Shown in pieces: positions 1 to 7,696 of a stretch of 64,000 nucleotides of DNA. This DNA is from Microbacterium sp. BH-3-3-3 (GTDB taxonomy: Bacteria > Actinomycetota > Actinomycetes > Actinomycetales > Microbacteriaceae): assembly GCF_001792815.1 (NCBI RefSeq), contig NZ_CP017674.1:1798001-1862000 (forward strand), in the 5' to 3' direction. The notes beneath the pieces are model-generated. The model was not told where the DNA came from. It was given only the letters and a program-made list of their open reading frames with translations, and made no database searches. Numbering within the stretch: the stretch's first letter is position 1; every line of letters begins with the position of its first letter. Both the position numbers and the translations under genes were made by a program.

Positions 1-156
1 CGTATCGTGCTCGTGGCATCCGGTGCCGCGAAGGCCGCCGCCCTGCGCGCGGCCCTCACCGGCCCCGTCACCGCCGACAACCCCGCTTCCTTCCTGCAAC
101 GGCATCCCGACGTCACCGTCGTGGCCGATCCCGACGCCCTCCGTGAGGACCGATGA
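1..156 (+). CDS. nagB: Glucosamine-6-phosphate deaminase-type protein (NagB family), C-terminal end only
   Basis: The frame is open from the left edge of the window to a TGA and encodes 51 residues. The stretch VLVASGAAKAAALRAALTGP followed by ASFLQRHPDVTVVADPDA matches the C-terminal end of NagB/6-phosphogluconolactonase-family proteins, where a gaxKA...AL.GP segment is followed by the SxLQxHP motif. NagB converts glucosamine-6-phosphate to fructose-6-phosphate and ammonia in the cytoplasm. The stop codon overlaps the start of the beta-galactosidase gene (ATGA), so the two are translationally coupled and probably part of a glycan-use operon extending left of the window. A complete NagB occurs again at 41951. 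Only the last fifth of the protein is visible, so substrate assignment is tentative. Confidence 0.75.
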   Translation, partial: RIVLVASGAAKAAALRAALTGPVTADNPASFLQRHPDVTVVADPDALREDR

Positions 157-3110
157 CCCACCTCGGCGATCCCACCCCCGGATCCGACACCCGCCTTCCC
201 CCGCGCGCCTGGCTGCGCTCCGACGCCCCGGTCCAGAGCCTCGACGGCGACTGGGCCTTCCTTCTGCACGACGCCGATCCCGGCGACGACCTCGATGGCC
301 CGCCGCCGTTCGCCGCCGTCGACGCCGATGCCTCCGGGTGGGACCGCATCCCGGTGCCCTCGCACTGGGGGCTGCGGGGGCACGGCCACCCGACGTACAC
401 GAACATCCGGTACCCGTTCCCCCTCGACCCCCCGCACGTGCCCGATGCCAACCCCACCGGCGACCACCGGCGCGTGTTCGAGTGGCATCCGGATTTCTGC
501 GCGGGCGGCCGCACGCTTCTGCGTTTCGAGGGCGTGGAGTCGCTCGCGACGGTCTGGCTGAACGGCACCGAGATCGGCTGGTTCACCGGCAGCCGCCTGA
601 TGACGGAATTCGACGTCACCGACCACCTGGTCGACGGCGAGAACGTGCTCGCCGTGCGCGTGCACCAGTGGTCGGCCGCGAGCTACCTGGAGGACCAGGA
701 CCAGTGGTGGCTTCCGGGCATCTTCCGCAGCGTCTCGCTGCAGGGCCGGCCCGCGAACGGCCTCGACGACGTGTTCGTGCGCGGCGACCGCGACCCCGCG
801 ACCGGCGCCGGCACCCTCGACGTGCGCCCCCGCGGTGGCTGGCCCGTGACCGTGCGGGTGCCCGAACTCGGCATCGACGAGACGTGGGCGGATGCCACCG
901 AGGTGGCGATGCTCCCCCTCGACGCCGTCGACGCGTGGACGGCGGAGACACCCCGCCTGTACGACGTGGAGGTGTCGACGGAGGCCGAGACCGTGCGGCT
1001 GCGCGTGGGCTTCCGCCGGATCGAGATCATCGGCGACCGGTTGCTCGCCGACGGGCGACCGCTGATCTTCCGCGGCGTCAACCGCCACGAGACCGACCCC
1101 GACCGCGGCCGCGTGTTCGACGAGGACTACGTGCGCGGCGAGCTCGCCCTCATGCGCCGGCATAACATCACCGCCATCCGCACGGCCCACCAGCCCCCGC
1201 ACCCGCGGATGCTGGAGCTCGCCGACGAGCTCGGGTTCTGGGTCGTGCTCGAGTGCGACCTCGAGACGCACGGGTTCTGGGACGTCGAGTGGACGGGCAA
1301 CCCCGCCGACGACCCCGCCTGGCGCGACGCCTGCCTCGACCGCGTTCGCCGCACCGTCGAGCGAGACAAGAACCACGCGAGCGTGGTGATGTGGTCGCTC
1401 GGCAACGAGTCGGGGACCGGCCGCAACCTCGCCGAGATGGCCGGGTGGATCCGCGAGCGCGACGACTCCCGCCCGATCCACTACGAGGGCGACTACGGCG
1501 GGGCGTACACCGACGTGTACTCGCGCATGTACCCGACGATCGAGGAGGTCGCCTCGGTCTGCGGCGAGCAGACGATGCCCGTGCACGAGATCGGTCCCGC
1601 CGAGGGCGCACGTCAGCGCGCGAAGCCCTTCGTGCTGTGCGAGTTCGCGCACGCGATGGGCAACGGCCCCGGCTCGCTCGCCGACTACGAGGCGCTCGTG
1701 GAGCAGTACCCGCGCCTGCACGGCGGCTTCGTGTGGGAGTGGCGCGATCACGGCATCCGCACCCGCGCCGCCGACGGCACCGAGTTCTTCGCGTACGGGG
1801 GTGACTTCGGCGAGCCCGTGCACGACGGCGTCTACCTGATGGACGGTCTCGTGCTCTCCGACGGCACGCCCTCTCCCGGTCTCGGCGAACTGGCCGCGGT
1901 GTGGGCCCCCGTGACGCTGGAACACCTCGGCGAGCGCTCCTGGCGGGTGCGCAACCGGCAGCACACGCTCGGCACCGACCACCTCGAGCTGCACTGGCGC
2001 ATCGAGGACGACGGCATCCGTCTGACCGACGGGATCGTCGCCCTGCCCGCGCTCGCCCCGGGCGAGGAGGGCACCGTCGAGGTCCCCCTCGACGGGCTGC
2101 CGGATGCCGCGACCGAGCGCTGGCTCACCCTCGAGGTGAGGTGGCGCGACGCCCCGCCGTGGGGCGACGCCGGGCACATCGTCTCGCGCGCACAGCGCCC
2201 GCTCCGGGCCGCTCCCCCCTGCCCGCCCCGCCGCGGCCGCGCCACATGGGACGGCGACGCCCTGGGTGAGGCGGTGTTCGACCGCCGCGGCGGCCTGCTG
2301 CGCTGGCGCGACCTCGACATCTCCGGACCGCTGCCCGAACTGTGGCGCGCGCCCACCGAGAACGACCAGCTCGACGGGCAGGGCTCGTACGAGACGGCCG
2401 ACCCGGCCCTCACGCACGGCCGCGGCGACGAGAGCACGCCGGCGTCGTCGGTGCGGTGGCTCGAGCGCGGCCTCGACCGCCTGCAGCACCGGGTGCTGTC
2501 GGTCGAGCGCACCGACGACGGCCTGGTGCAGCGGGTGCGGTCGATGGCCGCGCACAGCGCGCAGGGCATCGAGACGACCTTCGCCTGGCGCCTCGACGGC
2601 GACGGCCTGCGACTGCACACCGACATCCGCCCGTTCGGCCCCTGGGACTGCACGTGGCCGCGGGTCGGCGCGCGCATCGGGTTGCCGGGCGCGCTGGCCG
2701 ACGAGCGGGTGGAGTGGTTCGGCACGGGACCGGCGGAGTCGTACGCCGACAGCGGCGAGGCCGCGTACGTCGGACGCTTCGAGGCCGCCGTCGACGACCT
2801 CGGCGTCGCGTACGGCCGGCCGCAGGAGACCGGCCACCGCCCCGGCCTGCGCGCCCTCGACCTCGGCCCGCTGCACCTGCGCGCGATCGACGCGGGGGCG
2901 ACGGGCTTGCCCGGGTTCCAGCTCGATCGTCACACCGCGCAGGAGCGCACCGGCGTCGGTCACGCGCACGAGCTGCCGCCGTCGCGCGGACTGTGGCTCT
3001 ACCTCGACGCCGCGCAGCACGGGTTGGGGTCGCGCGCCTGCGGACCCGACGTGCTGCCGCGATACGCCCTCTGGCCGCGCGCGGTGTCGTGGACGGTGGT
3101 GTTCGGGTAG
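153..3110 (+). CDS. lacZ: Beta-galactosidase, glycoside hydrolase family 2 (LacZ type)
   Basis: The 985-residue protein has the full GH2 LacZ architecture: an N-terminal sugar-binding jelly-roll domain (about residues 30-200), an immunoglobulin-like domain, a TIM barrel (about 290-590) and a C-terminal small-chain beta-sandwich domain. The barrel starts with the GVNRHE motif; the acid/base Glu419 lies in GNESGTGRN and the nucleophile Glu497 in LCEFAHAMGNG. Length is normal for LacZ (about 1000). No signal peptide is visible, so it should act in the cytoplasm on imported beta-galactosides. The ATG overlaps the stop of the preceding NagB-family gene, suggesting one operon for galactosyl- and amino-sugar-containing oligosaccharides. 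Activity on galactosides rather than another GH2 substrate is inferred from the length and motifs. Confidence 0.92.
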   Translation: MTHLGDPTPGSDTRLPPRAWLRSDAPVQSLDGDWAFLLHDADPGDDLDGPPPFAAVDADASGWDRIPVPSHWGLRGHGHPTYTNIRYPFPLDPPHVPDANPTGDHRRVFEWHPDFCAGGRTLLRFEGVESLATVWLNGTEIGWFTGSRLMTEFDVTDHLVDGENVLAVRVHQWSAASYLEDQDQWWLPGIFRSVSLQGRPANGLDDVFVRGDRDPATGAGTLDVRPRGGWPVTVRVPELGIDETWADATEVAMLPLDAVDAWTAETPRLYDVEVSTEAETVRLRVGFRRIEIIGDRLLADGRPLIFRGVNRHETDPDRGRVFDEDYVRGELALMRRHNITAIRTAHQPPHPRMLELADELGFWVVLECDLETHGFWDVEWTGNPADDPAWRDACLDRVRRTVERDKNHASVVMWSLGNESGTGRNLAEMAGWIRERDDSRPIHYEGDYGGAYTDVYSRMYPTIEEVASVCGEQTMPVHEIGPAEGARQRAKPFVLCEFAHAMGNGPGSLADYEALVEQYPRLHGGFVWEWRDHGIRTRAADGTEFFAYGGDFGEPVHDGVYLMDGLVLSDGTPSPGLGELAAVWAPVTLEHLGERSWRVRNRQHTLGTDHLELHWRIEDDGIRLTDGIVALPALAPGEEGTVEVPLDGLPDAATERWLTLEVRWRDAPPWGDAGHIVSRAQRPLRAAPPCPPRRGRATWDGDALGEAVFDRRGGLLRWRDLDISGPLPELWRAPTENDQLDGQGSYETADPALTHGRGDESTPASSVRWLERGLDRLQHRVLSVERTDDGLVQRVRSMAAHSAQGIETTFAWRLDGDGLRLHTDIRPFGPWDCTWPRVGARIGLPGALADERVEWFGTGPAESYADSGEAAYVGRFEAAVDDLGVAYGRPQETGHRPGLRALDLGPLHLRAIDAGATGLPGFQLDRHTAQERTGVGHAHELPPSRGLWLYLDAAQHGLGSRACGPDVLPRYALWPRAVSWTVVFG

Positions 3111-3134
3111 GCGGAGGTCACATTCGGGGACGGA

Positions 3135-3168
3135 ATTTTTATGAGATAGTGCCGTAAGTCATAAAAAT
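3135..3168. promoter_or_regulatory. Perfect 10-bp inverted repeat (operator candidate) in front of fic
   Basis: The arms ATTTTTATGA (3135-3144) and TCATAAAAAT (3159-3168) are exact inverted copies around a 14-nt spacer. The element is strikingly AT-rich in a very GC-rich region, covers the zone where a promoter must lie, and ends 13 nt before the ATG chosen for the Fic protein. The encoded protein has a C-terminal winged-helix domain, so autoregulation is a reasonable inference. Confidence 0.6.
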
Positions 3169-3181
3169 GGGAGCGCCCCTT

Positions 3182-4399
3182 ATGAATTCCGATCCGCCTC
3201 GAGAACCCGCGGGCGACACGTCTTGGCCAGCCGTCGGCTACGAGACGCGCGACTGGGTACCCACGGCGGCCAGGGGAATCCGCGCCGCACGCGAGGGTCA
3301 TGCCCGCGTTCGCTATGAGGCCTCCGTGCCGCCGACAATCGCCTCCCTCAACCCCTCACTGGTCCCTGAGGTCGCTGCGGAGGCGGAGGAAGCGGCGGCC
3401 GAACTCGCACGCTTCGATGCCGAACTCGGCAGCCGGGTCGCGGGCTTCGCCCCGGTCCTCCTGCGCTCGGAGGCCGCTTCCTCGTCGCAGATCGAGAACC
3501 TCACCGCGTCGGCTCGTGCGATCTTCTCCGCGGAACTCGGCGCGAAGGGATCCCGCAACGCCGAACTGATCGCCGCGAACACCCGCTCGCTGCACGCAGC
3601 CCTCGATCTCGCGGCGCAGATCACGCCGGCCAGCATCGCTGCGATGCACCGCGTTTTGATGGAGTCGCAGCCGAGGCACGCCCCCGGTGAATACCGGACG
3701 GAACAGGTGTGGATCGGAACCCGAGGCGACTCACCCGTCCGTGCCGAGTTCGTCCCGCCGCACCACGAACACGTTGCGTCTCTCGTCGAAGACCTCGCTG
3801 GCTTCTCGACCCGCTGGGACGTGCCGTCTCTCGTCTCCGTCGCGATCGCCCACGCGCAGTTCGAGACGATCCACCCCTACACCGACGGCAACGGCCGAAC
3901 GGGTCGAGCCCTGGCACAGTCGATGCTCCGCTACCGAGGTGTCACCAGGAACGTCGCCATCCCGGTTTCCGCCGGCCTCCTGGCCGACGTCGACGGCTAC
4001 CACGCCGCGCTGACCGCCTATCGAGACGGAGACCCGAACGACATCGTTCGCGCCTTCGCAGCCGCAGCATTTCGCGCGGTCGCGAACAGTCGCGAGCTCG
4101 TTTCCGACATCGACGACATCCGCGCATCCTGGAACGATCGACTGACCGCCCGACGCGACTCCAACGCCTGGCGACTGCTCGACGTCTTCGTTTCCCGGCC
4201 CGTTCTCGACTCGGCGACCGCCGCCGAAGAGCTGGGGATCGCACAGCCCAACGCGTACCCGCCACTGAAGGCGCTCGTCGACGCCGGCATCGTGCGCTCG
4301 AAAGCGGAGCACAAGCTCGGCCCGTTCTGGCGTAGCGAAGAGATCCTGCACGCCATCGACGCGTTCGCCGAGAGGGCGGGACGCCGCCAACGCGGCTGA
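3182..4399 (+). CDS. Fic-domain protein (class II) with C-terminal winged-helix domain
   Basis: The 405-residue protein has an intact Fic motif HPYTDGNGRTGR at about residues 231-242, with the catalytic His and the phosphate-anchoring GNGR loop. Fic enzymes with this motif usually transfer AMP from ATP to a hydroxyl group of a target protein. An inhibitory-helix motif SSQIEN at about 101-106 precedes the Fic core, which defines class II, self-inhibited Fic proteins. The last 65 residues (SATAAEELGIAQPNAYPPLK) look like a winged helix that could bind DNA. An in-frame ATG exists at 3167, but it sits inside the inverted repeat; the ATG used here has GGGAG 8 nt upstream. No partner gene adjoins it, so it is a solitary Fic AMPylator, possibly self-regulating. 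The target is unknown. Confidence 0.88.
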   Translation: MNSDPPREPAGDTSWPAVGYETRDWVPTAARGIRAAREGHARVRYEASVPPTIASLNPSLVPEVAAEAEEAAAELARFDAELGSRVAGFAPVLLRSEAASSSQIENLTASARAIFSAELGAKGSRNAELIAANTRSLHAALDLAAQITPASIAAMHRVLMESQPRHAPGEYRTEQVWIGTRGDSPVRAEFVPPHHEHVASLVEDLAGFSTRWDVPSLVSVAIAHAQFETIHPYTDGNGRTGRALAQSMLRYRGVTRNVAIPVSAGLLADVDGYHAALTAYRDGDPNDIVRAFAAAAFRAVANSRELVSDIDDIRASWNDRLTARRDSNAWRLLDVFVSRPVLDSATAAEELGIAQPNAYPPLKALVDAGIVRSKAEHKLGPFWRSEEILHAIDAFAERAGRRQRG

Positions 4400-4470
4400 G
4401 CCCCGCATGCACACCGCCCCACGGCATCCTTCTTCCGCGGTGTCGCCGCCCCAGAACCGCGGCAATCACC

Positions 4471-5556
4471 TCACCCCGCGAAAGCCGGCCCGACGTACCG
4501 CGCCGACGGGCGGATGATCTTGGGGTCGCGCGCCTGCTCGAGCACGTGGGCCGTCCAGCCGATCGTGCGCGCGAGAGCGAAGGTGGGCGTGAACATGTCG
4601 CGCGCGATGCCGCACTGCTCCATCACCACCGCGGCGTAGAACTCGACGTTCGCGTGCAGCGGGCGTTCGGGGTGCCGGGCCGCCAGCTGCCGCTCCGCCT
4701 CATCCTGGAAGGCCAGCGCCTGCGCCACGCGCGGACCGCCGAGGTCGCGGGCGACGCCACGCAGCAGCTCCGAGCGCGGGTCGGCCGTGCGGTACACCGC
4801 GTGCCCGAAGCCCATGAGCCGGCGCCCCGCGGCGAGCTCCCCGGCGATCCAGGCCGACGGATCGTCGCCCGCGCGGTCGAGGCTGTCGAGCGCCCGCGCC
4901 GGGGCTCCCCCGTGCAGCGGACCCGAGAGCGCGCCGAGCGCGCCGGTGAGACAGGATGCCATGTCTGCCCCCGTCGACGCGATGACCCGGGCCGTGAACG
5001 TCGAGGCGTTGAAGCCGTGGTCCATCGCCGCGATCAGGTACGCCGACAGCGCCCGCACGTGCGCCGCGTCGGGCGTCGCACCCGTGACGCGCTCGAGGTA
5101 GTCGGCGACCACCCCGGCTCCCGTTGCCCCGCGTTGCGGCGCGAGGGCGAGCGGGGCGATCGCCGCGAACCGGATCGCCTCGTCGAGCCGCGCATCGGGG
5201 TCGAGGTCGTAGAGCGCCGCGGATCGGCGGACCGATGCCGCGAGCGTCCACACCGCGCGCAGCGCCGCGAGCGGCTGGTCGGTGTGCATCGCGACGGCGG
5301 CGATCAGCTCCGGCATCCGGGGATCCGCCTGGGCCGCGGCGATGCGTTCCGCGAACGCGGCGCGGCGGCCGGCGTCGGGAAGCTGTCCGACGACGAGCAG
5401 ATGCCAGACCTCCTCGAACGAGCGCTCGCGCGCCAGCTCGACGGCGGAGTGCCCTCGGTAGTGGAAATACCCGGCCCCTCCGTTCACGTCGCCGATGGTG
5501 GTCTCGGCGGCGACGACGCCGTTCAGACCGCGGGGCACGTCGATCAGCTCGCTCAT
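4471..5556 (-). CDS. Citrate synthase / 2-methylcitrate synthase
   Basis: The 361-residue protein is of normal size for Gram-positive type I citrate synthases, which condense acetyl-CoA (or propionyl-CoA) with oxaloacetate. Visible active-site segments are MDHGFNAST and FGHAVYRTADPR with the two His residues, and NVEFYAAVV, where the position of the usual catalytic Asp holds Glu. The C-terminus RPSARYVGP is characteristic. The start is set by the MSELIDVPRGLNGV segment typical of the family; upstream in-frame codons are poor. A CACACT box lies 6 nt in front of the ATG and may be a leaderless -10. The gene is divergent from an HTH-fused citrate synthase 52 nt away. Citrate versus methylcitrate specificity cannot be decided from sequence. 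Confidence 0.9.
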   Translation of the reverse strand: MSELIDVPRGLNGVVAAETTIGDVNGGAGYFHYRGHSAVELARERSFEEVWHLLVVGQLPDAGRRAAFAERIAAAQADPRMPELIAAVAMHTDQPLAALRAVWTLAASVRRSAALYDLDPDARLDEAIRFAAIAPLALAPQRGATGAGVVADYLERVTGATPDAAHVRALSAYLIAAMDHGFNASTFTARVIASTGADMASCLTGALGALSGPLHGGAPARALDSLDRAGDDPSAWIAGELAAGRRLMGFGHAVYRTADPRSELLRGVARDLGGPRVAQALAFQDEAERQLAARHPERPLHANVEFYAAVVMEQCGIARDMFTPTFALARTIGWTAHVLEQARDPKIIRPSARYVGPAFAG

Positions 5557-5608
5557 GCGCCCAGTGTGCGAACATGACGAACCCAGCGTCAACGTTGATC
5601 GGATCATC
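5557..5608. promoter_or_regulatory. Divergent intergenic region with a 10-bp palindrome between the two citrate synthases
   Basis: This 52-nt spacer must hold both promoters. It contains the perfect palindrome TCAACGTTGA at 5589-5598, ten nt before the plus-strand ATG. The palindrome is a candidate operator, possibly for the HTH domain of the plus-strand protein. Confidence 0.4.
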
Positions 5609-6787
5609 ATGACCGCCCCGCTCCCCCGCCTCACCGCCGCGCAGGCCGCCGCCCGTCTCGGGGTGAAACCGCAGACCCTCTACGCCTACGTCTCGCGCGG
5701 CCTCGTGACGCGCGAACGCGACGCGCGCGGCTCGACGTTCGACGCCCTCGAGCTCGAGGCCTTCGCGGCCGGGCGGCGACGCACGGCCGGGCGCACCCCG
5801 ACCCACCCCACGACGGGGATGCCGCTGGGAATCGTGCAGACCGACATCGCCGACATCGAAGACGGCGAGCTGCTGTACCGGGGCCGGCGTGCTCGCGACC
5901 TCATCGACCAGCCGTTCGCCGAGGTCGTCGCGTGGCTGTGGGGCGCGGAGCGGATCGACGCCCCCGACACCGCGATCGGCAGCGCCCGCGCCATGGTCGA
6001 GGCCCTCCCCCCGCACGCGGGGGCCATGGATCGCCTGCGTGCCGCCCTCACCGGGTTCGCCGCCGACGACCCGCTCCGCCACGACACCGCCCCCACGACC
6101 CTTCACCGCATCGGCTGGACCCTGCTCACCGGGCTCCCCGTGGCTCTCGGCGGCGACGCGCAGCTCGACGTGGCGCGCTCCCTGGCCGGCGCCTGGGACG
6201 TGAGCGACGGCCCCACCGTCCGCGCGATCAACGCGGCGCTCATCCTGCTCATCGATCACGACCTGGCCGTGTCGACCTTCGCCGCGCGGGTGGCGGCCTC
6301 GGCCCGCGCCGACGGATACGCGGCGGTCGGCGCAGCTCTGGGAGCCGCCGACTCGCCCCTGCACATCGCCGCCGCCACCCGCACCTCCCGCCTGCTCACG
6401 CAGGTGCGCCGGGGCAGGGAGCCCGACCGCGCGCTGGCCGACGCGGTGCAGGACGGCAACGGCATCCCGGGCTTCGGTCATCCCCTGTACAGCGGTGTCG
6501 ACGACCGCGCCGACGCGCTCTTCCCGCTGCTCGCGCAGCTCCCCGACGGAGAAGGAACGATGGATGCCGTGACCCGGCTCAGCGACACCGTCGCCGCCCG
6601 TGCGCACGCGCGGCCCAACGTGGATCTCGCGCTGGCCGCCCTGGCATCCGGAGCCCGTCTCCCGGACGACGCGGCGAGCTCGATCTTCGTCGTGGGCCGC
6701 CTGGCGGGGTGGATCGCGCACATCGCCGCGGAATACGCCGAAGCGCCGATGCGCCTGCGACCGCGTGGGGAGTATGTCGGGCCGTGA
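5609..6787 (+). CDS. Citrate synthase-like protein with N-terminal helix-turn-helix domain
   Basis: This 392-residue protein begins with an excisionase/MerR-like HTH (LTAAQAAARLGVKPQTLYAY, about residues 7-26) and then a citrate synthase domain. The catalytic elements are recognisable: LIDHDLAVST and GFGHPLYSGVD with both His residues, and NVDLALAAL with the Asp. The C-terminus LRPRGEYVGP matches citrate synthases. The enzyme core is diverged from its divergent neighbour, so it is not a recent duplicate. The architecture suggests either an enzyme whose activity is tied to DNA binding or a metabolite-sensing repressor using the fold to sense oxaloacetate, acyl-CoA or citrate. HTH-fused citrate synthases are known in actinobacterial genomes, but their role is not established to my knowledge. 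Confidence 0.87.
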   Translation: MTAPLPRLTAAQAAARLGVKPQTLYAYVSRGLVTRERDARGSTFDALELEAFAAGRRRTAGRTPTHPTTGMPLGIVQTDIADIEDGELLYRGRRARDLIDQPFAEVVAWLWGAERIDAPDTAIGSARAMVEALPPHAGAMDRLRAALTGFAADDPLRHDTAPTTLHRIGWTLLTGLPVALGGDAQLDVARSLAGAWDVSDGPTVRAINAALILLIDHDLAVSTFAARVAASARADGYAAVGAALGAADSPLHIAAATRTSRLLTQVRRGREPDRALADAVQDGNGIPGFGHPLYSGVDDRADALFPLLAQLPDGEGTMDAVTRLSDTVAARAHARPNVDLALAALASGARLPDDAASSIFVVGRLAGWIAHIAAEYAEAPMRLRPRGEYVGP

Positions 6788-6837
6788 CCCCGCACGAAGC
6801 AACCGGGTCTGCGACTCGCTCGCCCGGGGCGGGGTCA
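6785..6837 (+). terminator. Possible terminator hairpin after the HTH-citrate synthase gene
   Basis: TGACCCCGC at the stop codon pairs perfectly with GCGGGGTCA 35 nt downstream, and an inner CCGGG/CCCGG pair extends the fold. There is no T-run, so it may be a Rho-independent-like hairpin or only an mRNA 3' end structure. Confidence 0.35.
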
Positions 6838-6881
6838 TGGCAAAGCACCGCCCCCTCGCCCGTCAGCGTCTGGCACATCCT

Positions 6882-6916
6882 TGTGTCACACGACACATAC
6901 TTGTTACCCTAGACAC
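6882..6916 (+). promoter_or_regulatory. Leaderless promoter with three TGTGTC/GACACA half-sites
   Basis: TACCCT at 6905-6910 ends 6 nt before the ATG, the spacing of a leaderless -10 box. TGTGTC (6882-6887) and GACACA (6892-6897) form a perfect inverted repeat about 10 nt upstream, in the -35 zone, and a third GACACA (6912-6917) overlaps the start codon. This looks like an operator for the HTH protein encoded directly downstream. Confidence 0.6.
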
Positions 6917-7693
6917 ATGGATGTTCCGTCTCTGATCGAGCTCCTCGGGCGCACGCCGACCGCAACGGCGCGCGCGACCGGGCTCTCTCGTATGACCGTG
7001 CGCCGGGTGCGCGATGGAGTGTCCGCGCCGACGATCGAGACGCTACGCGAGCTCGCGCTGGCGGCCGGGTACGACATCGACGTGCAGCTGGTGCCCGTGA
7101 GCGACCCGGCAGCCGCCGTGGCGGCGCGAGTAGTCGCCGACCCGGCCATCCCGACCCGGGAAGATCTTGAGGGCTGGGGGATGACGTCACCTGAGGAAGT
7201 CCAGCAGATCGACGAATGGATGGCTCGCCTCGAGCGTCACGCCGGCCCCGACCGGAATCGACTGCTCGAATTGGCGGGCCGGTACTCGGCCGCGCAGCAC
7301 CGGAAGGGTGCCCGGTTCTTCGCCCCGAAGCCGGGGCTCACGCAGCAGCAGACGATCGAGGTGGCCAACAGTGCACTGCGTCCGCTGAGTGGGGCACTTT
7401 CGGGAGTTGCGGCTGCTCGCGCCTACCTCGGCCACGCCCCGGACCCCGGTCCCGTGGTGGTCTGGTCGACGGATACCGACGCGGTGGCCGAGCGGCTGTC
7501 GGCGACGATGCGCGAGGTCGACGAGTATCAGCCGGCCGGTGTTCTGGTCGCGCCTACGATGCAGGCTTACCTGGTCGACATGATGATCCCGCCGGACTGG
7601 GAGCAGCAGATCGTCTCGCCGATCCAGGCGGCGATCGACCTGTACGGACTGGGCTACGACCAGCTGGCCGACGAGATCACCGAAGGGTGGTGA
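6917..7693 (+). CDS. HTH regulator with AbiEi-like C-terminal region; probable antitoxin of the following Fic protein
   Basis: The 258-residue cytoplasmic protein starts with an XRE/LacI-like HTH (TARATGLSRMTVRRVRDG, about residues 17-34). The rest has no motif I can name with certainty. Its end, PIQAAIDLYGLG within the last 25 residues, resembles the closing segment of AbiEi-family (type IV) antitoxins. It stops 3 nt before a Fic-domain gene, so the two form a cassette; regulator-first order and half-sites at the promoter fit an autoregulated antitoxin. The start is fixed by a TACCCT -10 box 6 nt upstream. A DNA-binding antitoxin is the best reading; the AbiEi resemblance is weak and needs profile search. 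Confidence 0.65.
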   Translation: MDVPSLIELLGRTPTATARATGLSRMTVRRVRDGVSAPTIETLRELALAAGYDIDVQLVPVSDPAAAVAARVVADPAIPTREDLEGWGMTSPEEVQQIDEWMARLERHAGPDRNRLLELAGRYSAAQHRKGARFFAPKPGLTQQQTIEVANSALRPLSGALSGVAAARAYLGHAPDPGPVVVWSTDTDAVAERLSATMREVDEYQPAGVLVAPTMQAYLVDMMIPPDWEQQIVSPIQAAIDLYGLGYDQLADEITEGW

Positions 7694-7696
7694 ACG

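Noticed and set aside
4700..6838. Long minus-strand open frame of about 700 codons across both citrate synthase genes
   Set aside because: It is antisense to the two well-supported citrate synthases, is Arg/Gly/His-rich, and lacks motifs; typical of high-GC shadow frames.
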